Below are positions 9,075 to 15,991 of a DNA stretch of 64,000 bases, piece after piece. The number at the start of each line of letters is the position of its first letter. Position 1 is the first letter of the stretch. Source of the stretch: DASZHJ01 sp035581425 (lineage in GTDB: Bacteria > Pseudomonadota > Alphaproteobacteria > ATCC43930 > CGMCC-115725); NCBI GenBank assembly GCA_035581425.1, contig DATJVP010000114.1, forward strand, positions 15,311 through 79,310, read 5' to 3'. The position numbers and the translations under genes are program-made. Under the pieces are notes generated by a model. It had not been told where the DNA came from, did no database searches, and was given only the letters and a program-made list of their open reading frames with translations.

Positions 9075-10814
9075 TCAGGGCGTCGAGGCGAAGAGCGTGC
9101 CGGCATGCATGGCGAGGTGCTCGACCACGGGTCCGAGCGCAAGCGCCGGGAAGTAGGTGAGGCCGCCGATGATGAGGATGACGCCGACGAGCAATCCCAC
9201 GAAGAGCGGCTTGTTGGTCGGGAAGGTGCCCGCCGAGGGTGCCAGCAGCTTCTTCTCCGCGAGCGAGCCCGCGACCGCCAGCAGCGGTACCACGAAGAGG
9301 AACCGCCCTATCAGCATCGCGCCCGCGAGGGTCGTGTTGTAGAAGAGCGTGTTCGCGCTGATACCGGCGAAAGCGCTGCCGTTGTTGCCGGTGCCGGAGG
9401 TGTAGGCGTAGAGGATCTCGCTGTAGCCGTGCGGTCCGGGATTGGCGGGGCCCGCGAGTCCCGCGGGCAGGACCGTAGCAAGCGCGGTCCATCCGAGAAT
9501 CGAGAGCGGCAGGATCAGGATGGCCAAGATCGACATCTTGACCTCCTTGCTCTCGAGCTTCTTGCCGAGATACTCGGGCGTGCGTCCCACCATCAGCCCC
9601 GCCACGAACATCGCGACGATCGCGAAGGCGAGCATGCCGTAAAGGCCCGAGCCCACGCCGCCGAAGATGATCTCGCCGAGCTGGATGTTGATGAGCGGGA
9701 TCATGCCCGCGAGCGGCATCAGGCTGTCATGCATGTTGTTGACGGCGCCGCAGGAGGCGTCGGTGGTGATGGTCGTGAAGAGCGCGGAGTTGGCGATGCC
9801 GAAACGCACCTCCTTGCCCTCCATGTTGCCGCCGGCCTGCAAAGCGCTCGGCACCTGGTCGACGCCCAAGGCCGCGAAGGCGGGATTTCCCGGCGCCTCG
9901 GCCCAATAGACCGTGGTCACGCCCGCGAGGAACAACACGCCCATCGCCGCGAAGAGCGCCCAGCCCTGGCGCTGGTCGCCGACCATGCGCCCGAGCACGT
10001 TGGTGAGGCCCGCACCGATCGAGAAGATCAGGATTATCTGCACGAGGTTCGTGAGCGCGTTCGGGTTCTCATAGGGATGCGAGGAGTTGGCGTTGAAGAA
10101 GCCACCGCCGTTCGTGCCGAGCATCTTGATCACCTCCTGCGAGGCGACCGGACCCTGGGCGATCGTCTGCTTCGCGCCCTCGAGCGTGGTGGCGTCGACA
10201 TAGGCGTCGAGATTCTGCGGCATGCCCTGCCACACGAAGAACAGGCCCACCACGATGGAGACGGGCAGCAGGATGTAGAGCGTGCAGCGCGTGAGATCGA
10301 CCCAGAAATTGCCGATGCTCTTGGCCGAGCGCCGCGCGAAGCCGCGGACGAGCGCGATCGCGAGCGCAATGCCCGTCGCCGCCGAGAGGAAGTTGTGCAC
10401 CGTGAGCCCCGCCATCTGGACGAGGTAGCTCATGGTGGTCTCGGGCGTGTAGGACTGCCAGTTCGTATTGGTGACGAAGCTGACGGCGGTATTGAAGGCG
10501 AGGCTCTCCTCGACCGGCGTCTGGCCCGCGGGATTGAAGGGCAGCGACGCCTGGAGCCGCATCAGCGCGTAGAGCGTCGCGAAGCCCGCGAGGCTGAAGA
10601 GCAGCATCGCGACGGCGTAGGTGAGCCAATGCTGCTCTTCCTTCTCGTCGACGCCGCAGATCCAATAGATGCCGCGCTCGACCGGGCGCAGCACGGGGCT
10701 GAGCAACGTGCGCTCGCCGCTGAAGACGCGCGTCATGTAGCCGCCGAAGGGCTTCGTGATCGCGACGATGACCGCGCAATAGAGCGCGATCTGGAGCCAT
10801 CCGTTGATGGTCAT
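9075..10814 (-). CDS. kdpA: KdpA potassium-channel-like subunit
   Basis: 579 residues with about ten membrane helices, related to the SKT family of K+ channels/transporters. Pore-loop segments with filter glycines are visible: SFVTNTNWQSY, GTNGGGFFNANSSHPYENP, and TSGTGNNGSAFAGIS. It binds and conducts K+ in the KdpFABC complex. A ribosome site (GGAG) sits just upstream, immediately after the kdpF stop; only 9 bp separate kdpF and kdpA. Confidence 0.97.
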   Translation of the reverse strand: MTINGWLQIALYCAVIVAITKPFGGYMTRVFSGERTLLSPVLRPVERGIYWICGVDEKEEQHWLTYAVAMLLFSLAGFATLYALMRLQASLPFNPAGQTPVEESLAFNTAVSFVTNTNWQSYTPETTMSYLVQMAGLTVHNFLSAATGIALAIALVRGFARRSAKSIGNFWVDLTRCTLYILLPVSIVVGLFFVWQGMPQNLDAYVDATTLEGAKQTIAQGPVASQEVIKMLGTNGGGFFNANSSHPYENPNALTNLVQIILIFSIGAGLTNVLGRMVGDQRQGWALFAAMGVLFLAGVTTVYWAEAPGNPAFAALGVDQVPSALQAGGNMEGKEVRFGIANSALFTTITTDASCGAVNNMHDSLMPLAGMIPLINIQLGEIIFGGVGSGLYGMLAFAIVAMFVAGLMVGRTPEYLGKKLESKEVKMSILAILILPLSILGWTALATVLPAGLAGPANPGPHGYSEILYAYTSGTGNNGSAFAGISANTLFYNTTLAGAMLIGRFLFVVPLLAVAGSLAEKKLLAPSAGTFPTNKPLFVGLLVGVILIIGGLTYFPALALGPVVEHLAMHAGTLFASTP

Positions 10815-10823
10815 GAAGGTCTC

Positions 10824-10913
10824 CTAGAAGCGCTCGGGACGGATGAGCGCGAAGACGAGATAGCCGGTGATCGCGAGCGTCACGATCGCGCCGAGGATGT
10901 AGTCGAATCCCAT
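10824..10913 (-). CDS. kdpF: KdpF small membrane subunit
   Basis: 29-residue peptide consisting of one transmembrane helix (core YILGAIVTLAITGYLVFALI) and the typical KdpF tail ending RPERF. KdpF stabilises the Kdp complex. It is preceded by a strong GGAGG ribosome site 7 bp before the ATG, and the site overlaps the end of the upstream microprotein gene. Position directly before kdpA and the RPE-type C-terminus make the assignment secure despite the size. Confidence 0.93.
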   Translation of the reverse strand: MGFDYILGAIVTLAITGYLVFALIRPERF

Positions 10914-10924
10914 GAGTGGCCTCC

Positions 10925-11008
10925 TTACATCCGGTCGCAGGCGGTGCTGAAGCCGAGCGCGAGCACGAAGAAGCCCACGCCGAGCGCCACCATGATCAGG
11001 TCGAGCAT
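10925..11008 (-). CDS. 27-aa membrane microprotein, first gene of the kdp operon
   Basis: 27-residue reading frame beginning MLDLIMVALGVGFFVLAL and ending FSTACDRM: one hydrophobic helix and a short Cys-Asp-Arg tail. A near-perfect GGAGGA ribosome site lies about 8 bp upstream of the ATG, and the kdpF ribosome site begins right at its stop codon, so it is almost certainly translated and coupled to kdpF. I recall similar one-helix peptides ending in a C(D/E)R motif upstream of kdpF in other bacteria, but no assigned function. It could be an extra Kdp subunit or a leader. Confidence is high that it is a gene, low on role. Confidence 0.72.
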   Translation of the reverse strand: MLDLIMVALGVGFFVLALGFSTACDRM

Positions 11009-11210
11009 TGTGATTTTCCTCCGGACCGGTCGAACGTACAGGCGGCGCTCGTCCACGAAGCGCCCGCAGAATCGCGGTATTCTGCCGGCGCCGCGCTGAC
11101 CTGGATCAACGGTCGACTGCTAGTCCCCAGAAATCGCGCCTCGGTACGAGGACGCCGCTGCAAATAGATGGCGCAGCGCGATCAAAATTCGAGAGGCTTT
11201 CGCCCTGCCG

Positions 11211-11234
11211 CGCATAAAGGCGGCATAAAGATTC
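11211..11234 (-). promoter_or_regulatory. tandem TTTATG direct repeat facing kdp (candidate KdpE operator)
   Basis: Read on the minus strand: GAATCTTTATGCCGCC then TTTATGCG, i.e. two TTTATG units with starts exactly 11 bp apart (11229 and 11218). The E. coli KdpE operator, as I recall it, is also a TTTATAC / TTTACAC direct repeat with 11-bp spacing upstream of kdpFABC. The site lies about 200 bp upstream of the first kdp ORF and in its orientation. Operator assignment is inference. Confidence 0.55.
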
Positions 11235-11271
11235 CCAAGGATTCTCGGAGTTCAACCGGATTCCCGCCGCC

Positions 11272-11313
11272 TTTATGCCGGCGCCTTCAAACCGCACTCG
11301 AATTCTTATCCCC
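11272..11313 (+). promoter_or_regulatory. TTTATGCC...GAAT element A upstream of 11377 gene
   Basis: TTTATGCCGGCGCC at 11272, GAAT at 11300 (offset 28) followed by CTTATC at 11305 (offset 33). The same layout (TTTAYGCC, GAAT at +28, TTTAYG-like hexamer at +33) recurs at 11591 and 12366, each upstream of a small-protein gene. The second hexamer is degenerate here. Confidence 0.45.
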
Positions 11314-11376
11314 TTCTGTCCTAATCCTCTGTCGGCAGGTTTTCATAGGCTGGGGAGAGCGGCGGTGCAGGGCGCG

Positions 11377-11559
11377 ATGGACACGAACGCAAGGGATCGG
11401 GGCGAGGCAGTGCTCGCGCGCCGTGCATCCGCTCGCCGCCGGAAGATGATGGACGCCACTGAAGCCGCCGTCCGGCGCGAGTTTGCATGGACGATCGGCG
11501 TTTGCGCCGTGTTCATCATCGTCATCAACCTCCTCGCAGCTTGCCTCGGTGTTCATTAG
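11377..11559 (+). CDS. 60-aa single-span membrane protein, unknown function
   Basis: 60 residues: a charged, arginine-rich N-terminal half (MDTNARDRGEAVLARR and following, with ATEAAVRREF) and a C-terminal membrane helix TIGVCAVFIIVINLLAACLG. AGGG precedes the chosen ATG by 4 bp; an upstream in-frame ATG at 11275 would place the repeat element inside the coding region and is less likely. First of a run of six small genes reading the same way. I do not recognise a family. Could be a stress-induced membrane microprotein. Confidence 0.5.
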   Translation: MDTNARDRGEAVLARRASARRRKMMDATEAAVRREFAWTIGVCAVFIIVINLLAACLGVH

Positions 11560-11579
11560 AACGAGGCTGAGATCCTGCG

Positions 11580-11632
11580 TTTATGGTGCCTTTATGCCGA
11601 CCCCCGGCATCCCCTCTCGAATATATATGCCG
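11580..11632 (+). promoter_or_regulatory. tandem TTTATG repeat plus GAAT element B (candidate KdpE-type operator)
   Basis: TTTATG at 11580 and 11591 (11 bp apart), GAAT at 11619 (28 bp after the second copy) and TATATG at 11624 (33 bp after). All hexamer copies are phased at multiples of 11 bp, so they lie on one face of the helix, as expected for an OmpR/PhoB-class regulator. Located between the 60-aa and 68-aa protein genes. Confidence 0.55.
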
Positions 11633-11692
11633 CCATTCCCTTCTTTAGCCCGCGACCCCATCGGGGCGCCTATCGGACGCAATGGTGATGTC

Positions 11693-11899
11693 ATGTCTGC
11701 AATCGACTTTCCCCGCATTACGCCGCAACGCCGATGCGAGGCCGTTTCAGTCGGCGATGCCCCACGCAAGGCGGCGGCGCCTCTGGTTCGCGCGCTCTAC
11801 GGAGCCGCCTGGGTAATCTCCGCGTTCGCGGTAACCGCCGGTATCGTCGCGATCCGCATCTTGGCTTTTGCGCCGACATCGCTCCACCTGCATGGCTGA
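11693..11899 (+). CDS. 68-aa single-span membrane protein, unknown function
   Basis: 68 residues beginning MSAIDFPRITPQRRCE, with a membrane helix around LYGAAWVISAFAVTAGIVAI and a short tail ending in LHLHG. The ATG at 11693 was chosen because the upstream frame has no conserved character and holds element B. No strong ribosome site is visible. The last 8 bp overlap the next gene, which suggests translational coupling. No recognised family. Confidence 0.5.
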   Translation: MSAIDFPRITPQRRCEAVSVGDAPRKAAAPLVRALYGAAWVISAFAVTAGIVAIRILAFAPTSLHLHG

Positions 11900-12179
11900 G
11901 ATGTCTCGGGGTCTCACAGCGCGGCGCGCCCTCGACCCGCAGTCGAGTCACGCGGTGCGCCGCTTCGGCATCCTCGTGCTCTTCATGCTGGTGTGGTCGC
12001 TGGCGGCACGGCCGCAAGAGCCGCTGCGTGCACTGGCGCTCATGATGTTCACGGCCACGTTCCTGGAGTTTGTGCTCGCGGCGCTTCGCCGGGAGCGATT
12101 CAATTCCGCCGTCCTCAATCATTGGGACGCTGCTTGCGGCTTCCTCGCGATAGCCTGTCTCGCGTGGTCCCTGACGTGA
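11892..12179 (+). CDS. 95-aa multi-span membrane protein, unknown function
   Basis: 95 residues with three probable membrane helices: FGILVLFMLVWSLAA, ALALMMFTATFLEFVLAAL, and GFLAIACLAWSL. Starts 8 bp inside the preceding gene (alternative start ATG at 11901), so expression is probably coupled. Charged residues (RRERFN) fall between helices 2 and 3. No family recognised; size and context fit the small-membrane-protein island. Confidence 0.5.
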   Translation: MAEMSRGLTARRALDPQSSHAVRRFGILVLFMLVWSLAARPQEPLRALALMMFTATFLEFVLAALRRERFNSAVLNHWDAACGFLAIACLAWSLT

Positions 12180-12207
12180 GATGAATTCATGCTTTGGGGG
12201 CACTCAA

Positions 12208-12354
12208 ATGACGACCTCGACGACGCACGCTAGCTCCGTGGGCGCAAGCCTGACGAAGAAGGAAGCGGGGACACCCTGGTCCCTCTACGCGGCATTGGGT
12301 CTCTTTCTCGTGGGGATTGTCTTGAAAGCCTTCTCGGTCTTTTCCGTGGGATAG
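12208..12354 (+). CDS. 48-aa single-span membrane protein, unknown function
   Basis: 48 residues: a polar Ser/Thr-rich N-terminus (MTTSTTHASS, then TKKEAGTPW) followed by a membrane helix LYAALGLFLVGIVLKAF. A GGGGG ribosome site lies about 8 bp upstream of the ATG. Shorter than usual ORF cut-offs, so easily missed. Same orientation and style as its neighbours; element C follows directly after its stop. Confidence 0.5.
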   Translation: MTTSTTHASSVGASLTKKEAGTPWSLYAALGLFLVGIVLKAFSVFSVG

Positions 12355-12365
12355 CGCGTCCGCTT

Positions 12366-12407
12366 TTTACGCCGGCGCCCGGCTTTCCCTATCGAATCTT
12401 TACGCGC
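12366..12407 (+). promoter_or_regulatory. TTTACGCC...GAAT element C upstream of 12474 gene
   Basis: TTTACGCCGGCGCCC at 12366, GAAT at 12394 (offset 28) and TTTACG at 12399 (offset 33 = three helical turns). Shares both sequence and spacing with elements A and B, and the GAATC-TTTA(T/C)G core with the minus-strand site facing kdp. Confidence 0.5.
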
Positions 12408-12473
12408 CGATAGCCTTCAATCGCAAAGGCTCGACCCCGGCCGAGCGGGGAATTGCGATAGCGGGCATTCGAC

Positions 12474-12854
12474 ATGGTACCTTTGGTCAATCAGGAACGA
12501 CTGTATCCCGCGGAAGCGCGGCCGTTGCCGCGGCCTGCGCTCTCCGGCTGGATCTCCTCGGTGTTCGCGTTCCTGGCACCGCGGCGCTGGCATCGGGGTC
12601 CCGATTCTCGTGAGCGGCTCCCGATCTATCGCATCACGCGAGCCTGGGAGGATCGCTGGATCGTCACGCGCCCGGGTGCGCTCATCGGTCATTCCTTCAC
12701 CGATCTCGCAGGCGCCGTGAGCTTCGTTCGCCACGAATGCCCCCTCACCTCCGCCATAGTCGAGCTCTATGTGGGGGAGTTCTATGTCGTGGCATTCCAC
12801 GACCCCAAGGACCCGCGCCCGCTTTTCGGCGAGAGGCCGCGGCCGGCACGATGA
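12474..12854 (+). CDS. 126-aa conserved unknown protein (paralogue of the 15589 gene)
   Basis: 126 residues. Residues 51-120, from IYRITRAWEDRWIVTRPG to RPLFGE, align without gaps to residues 59-128 of the protein at 15589-15981 with about 40 percent identity by eye; shared anchors are W-V-T, F-DL-GAV-F-R-E, EL-V, Y-VA and LFGE. The fold looks like a compact alternating beta/alpha domain, soluble and probably cytoplasmic, with a proline-rich N-terminal extension. No known family recognised. The pair flanks secF and the ZIP-cNBD gene. Confidence 0.6.
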   Translation: MVPLVNQERLYPAEARPLPRPALSGWISSVFAFLAPRRWHRGPDSRERLPIYRITRAWEDRWIVTRPGALIGHSFTDLAGAVSFVRHECPLTSAIVELYVGEFYVVAFHDPKDPRPLFGERPRPAR

Positions 12855-12880
12855 GCGGCCGCTCCGACTAGAGACTCCCG

Positions 12881-13240
12881 ATGCGCTGTCTCTTCCGCGG
12901 CGATTACGGGCCGCCCGATCCGGGCTTCGATCCCGATGCCGGCGGTGGCCTGCTTTTGCGGGGTTTCGAGGCGCATCGCCCCGAGTTGATGCGCGCGCAG
13001 AACGCGGGCGAGCTTGCGGCGATGGAACGACAGCTCTCGCGCGGCGAGACAATCCTTTGGTGCGATCAAGGCTATGGTTGGGTCGCGAGCCCGCGGGTTG
13101 ACTTCACGCTGGAGGCGCTCGGCGCTATGGTGTTGCTCGCCTATCTGCTGATGCGCGTCTTACCTTGGAGGAGAATGACGTTGCGTCGGGGCGCAGCGCT
13201 TCCACAGGAGCCGCGCGTTTCTCCGAGAACGCAGCGTTAG
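12881..13240 (+). CDS. 119-aa single-span membrane protein, unknown function
   Basis: 119 residues; soluble N-terminal part rich in Asp/Gly (RGDYGPPDPGFDPDAGG), a helix with QNAGELAAMERQLSRGE, then a membrane segment LEALGAMVLLAYLLMRVL and a basic C-terminus. Ribosome site weak. It sits 26 bp after the 126-aa gene and 13 bp before secF, so all are likely one transcript. No family recognised. Confidence 0.5.
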   Translation: MRCLFRGDYGPPDPGFDPDAGGGLLLRGFEAHRPELMRAQNAGELAAMERQLSRGETILWCDQGYGWVASPRVDFTLEALGAMVLLAYLLMRVLPWRRMTLRRGAALPQEPRVSPRTQR

Positions 13241-13253
13241 GGAGCCGACATTG

Positions 13254-14225
13254 ATGATTCGCCCGCTTCGCCTGGTGCCGGACAACACCAAGATCCGCTT
13301 CATGCGCGGGCGCTTTGCGGGACTCATAACGTCCGCCGTCCTCAGCATCGCATCGGTGGTGCTGTTCTTCTATCCCGGCCTAAACTACAGCATCGACTTC
13401 CAGGGCGGCGTCGTGGTCGAGATCCGCCTCGCGCAGCCCATGGACGAGGGCGTAGTCCGGGCCGCCTTCGACGACCTCAAGCTCGGCGAGACCAAGGTGC
13501 AGGAATTCGGCTCGCCGCAAGATCTCCTCGTCCGCCTGCAGCGCCAGCCGGAGGGCACCGACGTGCGGCCGGCGATCCAGTCGATGCTCTCCGCGAAATT
13601 CCCCGGTAGCGAGATCCGGCGCCTCGACCTCGTGGGCGCACGTGTGAGCGGCGAGCTCTTCCGCAGCGGTCTCCTCGCGGTCGGCCTCTCGTTCCTGGGC
13701 GTGCTCGCTTACATCTGGTTTCGATTCGATTGGCAATTCGGCGTCGGCGTCGTCGGCACGCTTCTCCTCGACATTACCAAGACCGTCGGCTTCTTTGCGG
13801 TGACGCGCATACAGTTCGATCTCAACTCGGTCGCGGCGATCATGTTGCTCATCGGCTACTCCGTCACCGACAAGATCGTGGTCTACGATCGCATCCGCGA
13901 GAACCTGCGCAAGGACAAGTCGACGCCGCTTAGGGAGCTCATCGACAAGAGCATCAACCAGACGCTGGGCCGCACCGTCGCGACTTCAATGACCGTGCTC
14001 CTCTCGATCGTTCCGCTTGCAATCATCGGGGGCACCGAGATCAGGGGTTTTGCGATCGCGATCATCTTCGGCATCATCGTCGGCACTTCCTCCTCGATTT
14101 TCATCGCCTCGCCCATTCTGCTCTTCCTCGGCCAGAAGCGGTTGCGGCCGGCGCTGCATCGGGCGCCCGCCAAGCAGGCGAAGCCCTCCAATACGGACTC
14201 CGTGAAGGCCGGCGCTGCTCGATGA
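13254..14225 (+). CDS. secF: SecF-type protein-export membrane protein (stand-alone)
   Basis: 323 residues, normal SecF length, six membrane helices. Family blocks: NYSIDFQGGVVVEI after TM1, VGARVSGELFRSG before TM2, LNSVAAIMLLIGYSVTDK then IVVYDRIREN, and INQTLGRTVATSMTVLLS. SecDF uses the proton gradient to finish protein export from SecYEG. No secD is adjacent, unlike the usual secD-secF or yajC-secDF order, so this may be a second, specialised copy. The ATG at 13254 was preferred to the TTG just before it. It overlaps the next gene by 4 bp, tying it to the transporter below. Confidence 0.9.
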   Translation: MIRPLRLVPDNTKIRFMRGRFAGLITSAVLSIASVVLFFYPGLNYSIDFQGGVVVEIRLAQPMDEGVVRAAFDDLKLGETKVQEFGSPQDLLVRLQRQPEGTDVRPAIQSMLSAKFPGSEIRRLDLVGARVSGELFRSGLLAVGLSFLGVLAYIWFRFDWQFGVGVVGTLLLDITKTVGFFAVTRIQFDLNSVAAIMLLIGYSVTDKIVVYDRIRENLRKDKSTPLRELIDKSINQTLGRTVATSMTVLLSIVPLAIIGGTEIRGFAIAIIFGIIVGTSSSIFIASPILLFLGQKRLRPALHRAPAKQAKPSNTDSVKAGAAR

Positions 14226-15544
14226 GCCTCCTCGAGGAGATCGTCGCGGTCGGGTTGCTCGGGCTCGCGACTACGTGCTCCGCGCTCGCCGGCGCCGCAA
14301 TCGGGCTCTACCTCCCGATCTCGAAGCGTCTCCTCGCGGCCATTCTCGCTTTCTCCGCGGGAGCGCTCATCAGCGCGCTCGCGATCGAGCTCGCTTTCGA
14401 GGGCGCCGTCACGATGCATCTGCACGGCTACGGCGCGACCGGCGCCTGGGCCTTCGTAGGCGGCGGCTTCGCGATTGGGGCAGGGTCCTATTACTCCGCC
14501 GCTCTCTTCCTGGAGTGGCGCGGTGCCGCCGTGCGCTACCAGACGCGCTTTCGCGAATACGCCAACGACCGCAAGCGGCGGGAGTGCAAATCGCTCATCG
14601 CGCTCCTCGCAAAGAACCCGCTGCTGCGGCACCTGCCGGCGGAGGAGATCGAGCGGATCCTGCCTTGCGTGAACGAGCGCCACCTCGAGCCGGATGATGT
14701 GCTCTTCCGCGCGGGCGATCCCGGCGATGCGCTTTACATCGTCGCGCGCGGCAAGGTGCGGGTGCTCGCAGGCGACGCAAGCCACGGCGAGCGTCTCCTC
14801 GCGGAGCTCGGCGAAGGGCAGGCGCTCGGCGAGATGGCGCTCTTGAGCGGCGGCATCCGCACCGCCACCGTCCGCGCCGCCGAGCCAACCGATCTCTTGC
14901 GGATCGACAAGGCGGATTTCTCCTCGCTCATTGACGCCGATCCCCGGATGGCCGAGGCGGTCGATCGCCTCAGCCACGACCGTGCGGTGAGCAACCTAAG
15001 CGCCGGCGGCACTGACGCCGCGACTTGGGCCAAGATCGCGAACAGTAGCCTCGATCACCTGAGCCGCCAGGACGCGAACCGCTTCCTCGCGGAGGCGGGC
15101 CGCGGCGCCGGGCTTGCAATTGTGCTCGGCAACGTCCTGGACACGATCCCCGGTTGCCTCGTCATCGGCGCCAAGTTCGACGGCGTGCAGAATCTGGCAC
15201 TCACGCTGATGATCGGCATGTTCCTCGGCGGTATCCCCGAGGCCGCCGCGAGTGCGACCATGCTGCGGAAGGCGGGCTTTACCCAGCGTGCAGTCTTCGG
15301 GCTTTGGTCGACGGTGCTCGTTGCGGGTGTCGTCGCCGCGATTGCGGGCAAGCTGATGATCGCGAGCTCGGACTCGCCGATCGCGATCTTCTCGCAAGCC
15401 GTCGCGGGCGGCGCCGTCCTTGCGCTCGTCGCTCACGCCATGATCCCGGAATCGATCGAGGCCGGCGGCTCGGTGGTGGTTCTCCCGATCGTCGGCGGCT
15501 TTCTTTTCGCGCTCTATCTGGCGCTTACGGAAGCCCTGGTCTGA
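14222..15544 (+). CDS. ZIP-family-like transporter with inserted cyclic-nucleotide-binding domain
   Basis: 440 residues. Residues 1-100 form about three membrane helices (GLATTCSALAGAAIGLYLPI; AILAFSAGALISALAIELAF); 122-255 form a cNMP-binding domain whose phosphate-binding cassette ALGEMALLSGGIRTATVRA keeps the key Glu204 and Arg213; 295-440 carry the remaining ZIP-like helices (GNVLDTIPGCLVIGAKF, GGIPEAAASA, AHAMIPESIEAGG, then LPIVGGFLFALYLALTEALV). The insertion falls where ZIP proteins have their variable cytoplasmic loop between TM3 and TM4. Canonical ZIP metal residues are altered (HN becomes GN; HExPHE becomes GGIPEA), so metal transport is unproven. Gating by cAMP or another ligand is inference. 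Coupled to secF by a 4-bp overlap. Confidence 0.8.
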   Translation: MSLLEEIVAVGLLGLATTCSALAGAAIGLYLPISKRLLAAILAFSAGALISALAIELAFEGAVTMHLHGYGATGAWAFVGGGFAIGAGSYYSAALFLEWRGAAVRYQTRFREYANDRKRRECKSLIALLAKNPLLRHLPAEEIERILPCVNERHLEPDDVLFRAGDPGDALYIVARGKVRVLAGDASHGERLLAELGEGQALGEMALLSGGIRTATVRAAEPTDLLRIDKADFSSLIDADPRMAEAVDRLSHDRAVSNLSAGGTDAATWAKIANSSLDHLSRQDANRFLAEAGRGAGLAIVLGNVLDTIPGCLVIGAKFDGVQNLALTLMIGMFLGGIPEAAASATMLRKAGFTQRAVFGLWSTVLVAGVVAAIAGKLMIASSDSPIAIFSQAVAGGAVLALVAHAMIPESIEAGGSVVVLPIVGGFLFALYLALTEALV

Positions 15545-15588
15545 TCCTGCGGAATTTATGAGATTGCCGCGCGATTGCGGAGGCGCCG

Positions 15589-15981
15589 GTGGGAGATTCA
15601 TTAACCTCGGCGGCGCGAGAATTCGCCATGGCCGCCTTCGATCCGCACTTCGATCCGGACTCGCAATCCCCCACTGGCGACACCGGCGCCGCCTCCTTCT
15701 GGTCGCGTCTCCTGCACCGGATCTCCGATCCGCCGCAGGTCCCTGAGAGGCATCGCGGCGCCGTCTACCGCATCGATCGCATCGCGGACGCCCACTGGAC
15801 CGTGACCTCCCCGGATGGGTCGGCATGGCGCGGCTTCGAGGATCTCAGCGGCGCCGTCGCCTTCATCCGCCAAGAGAGCGCTAATAGCGCCGCGACGATC
15901 GAGCTCCGTGTCGACGGTGTCTACGCCGTGGCCTATCTCCGCCCCGGTGAGGCGCAATCCCTCTTCGGCGAAGCCGCCTGA
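15589..15981 (+). CDS. 130-aa conserved unknown protein (paralogue of the 12474 gene)
   Basis: 130 residues from a GTG preceded at good distance by GGAGG; an in-frame ATG at 15628 is the alternative (117 residues). Residues 59-128 align without gaps to the 126-aa protein at 12474 (HWTVTSPDGS, FEDLSGAVAFIRQE, YAVAY, SLFGE). N-terminal 55 residues are acidic/proline-rich and not conserved between the two. Function unknown. It closes the 11.4-16 kb island and converges with the catabolic operon at 15992. Confidence 0.65.
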   Translation: MGDSLTSAAREFAMAAFDPHFDPDSQSPTGDTGAASFWSRLLHRISDPPQVPERHRGAVYRIDRIADAHWTVTSPDGSAWRGFEDLSGAVAFIRQESANSAATIELRVDGVYAVAYLRPGEAQSLFGEAA

Positions 15982-15991
15982 GCCGGACGCC

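Larger units (their letters stand above)
11009..11376. other. kdp upstream intergenic region with repeated TTTATG elements
   Basis: No protein gene is supported in this 368-bp region between the leftward kdp operon and the rightward small-protein genes. It carries a tandem TTTATG pair on the minus strand, one rightward copy, and a 10-bp perfect inverted repeat (CGGCATAAAG at 11221-11230 with CTTTATGCCG at 11271-11280). It must hold the kdp promoter, but I could not pick convincing -35/-10 boxes. Confidence 0.6.

Noticed and set aside
6863..9160. 765-codon open frame antisense to kdpB
   Set aside because: Shadow of the kdpB third-codon GC bias; no domain pattern.
9105..11099. 664-codon open frame antisense to kdpA
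   Set aside because: Shadow frame; kdpA, kdpF and the microprotein on the other strand have family features and ribosome sites.
15551..15560. Single TTTATG upstream of the 15589 gene as another KdpE-type element
   Set aside because: No second copy 11 bp away and the GAAT spacing does not match the other elements.
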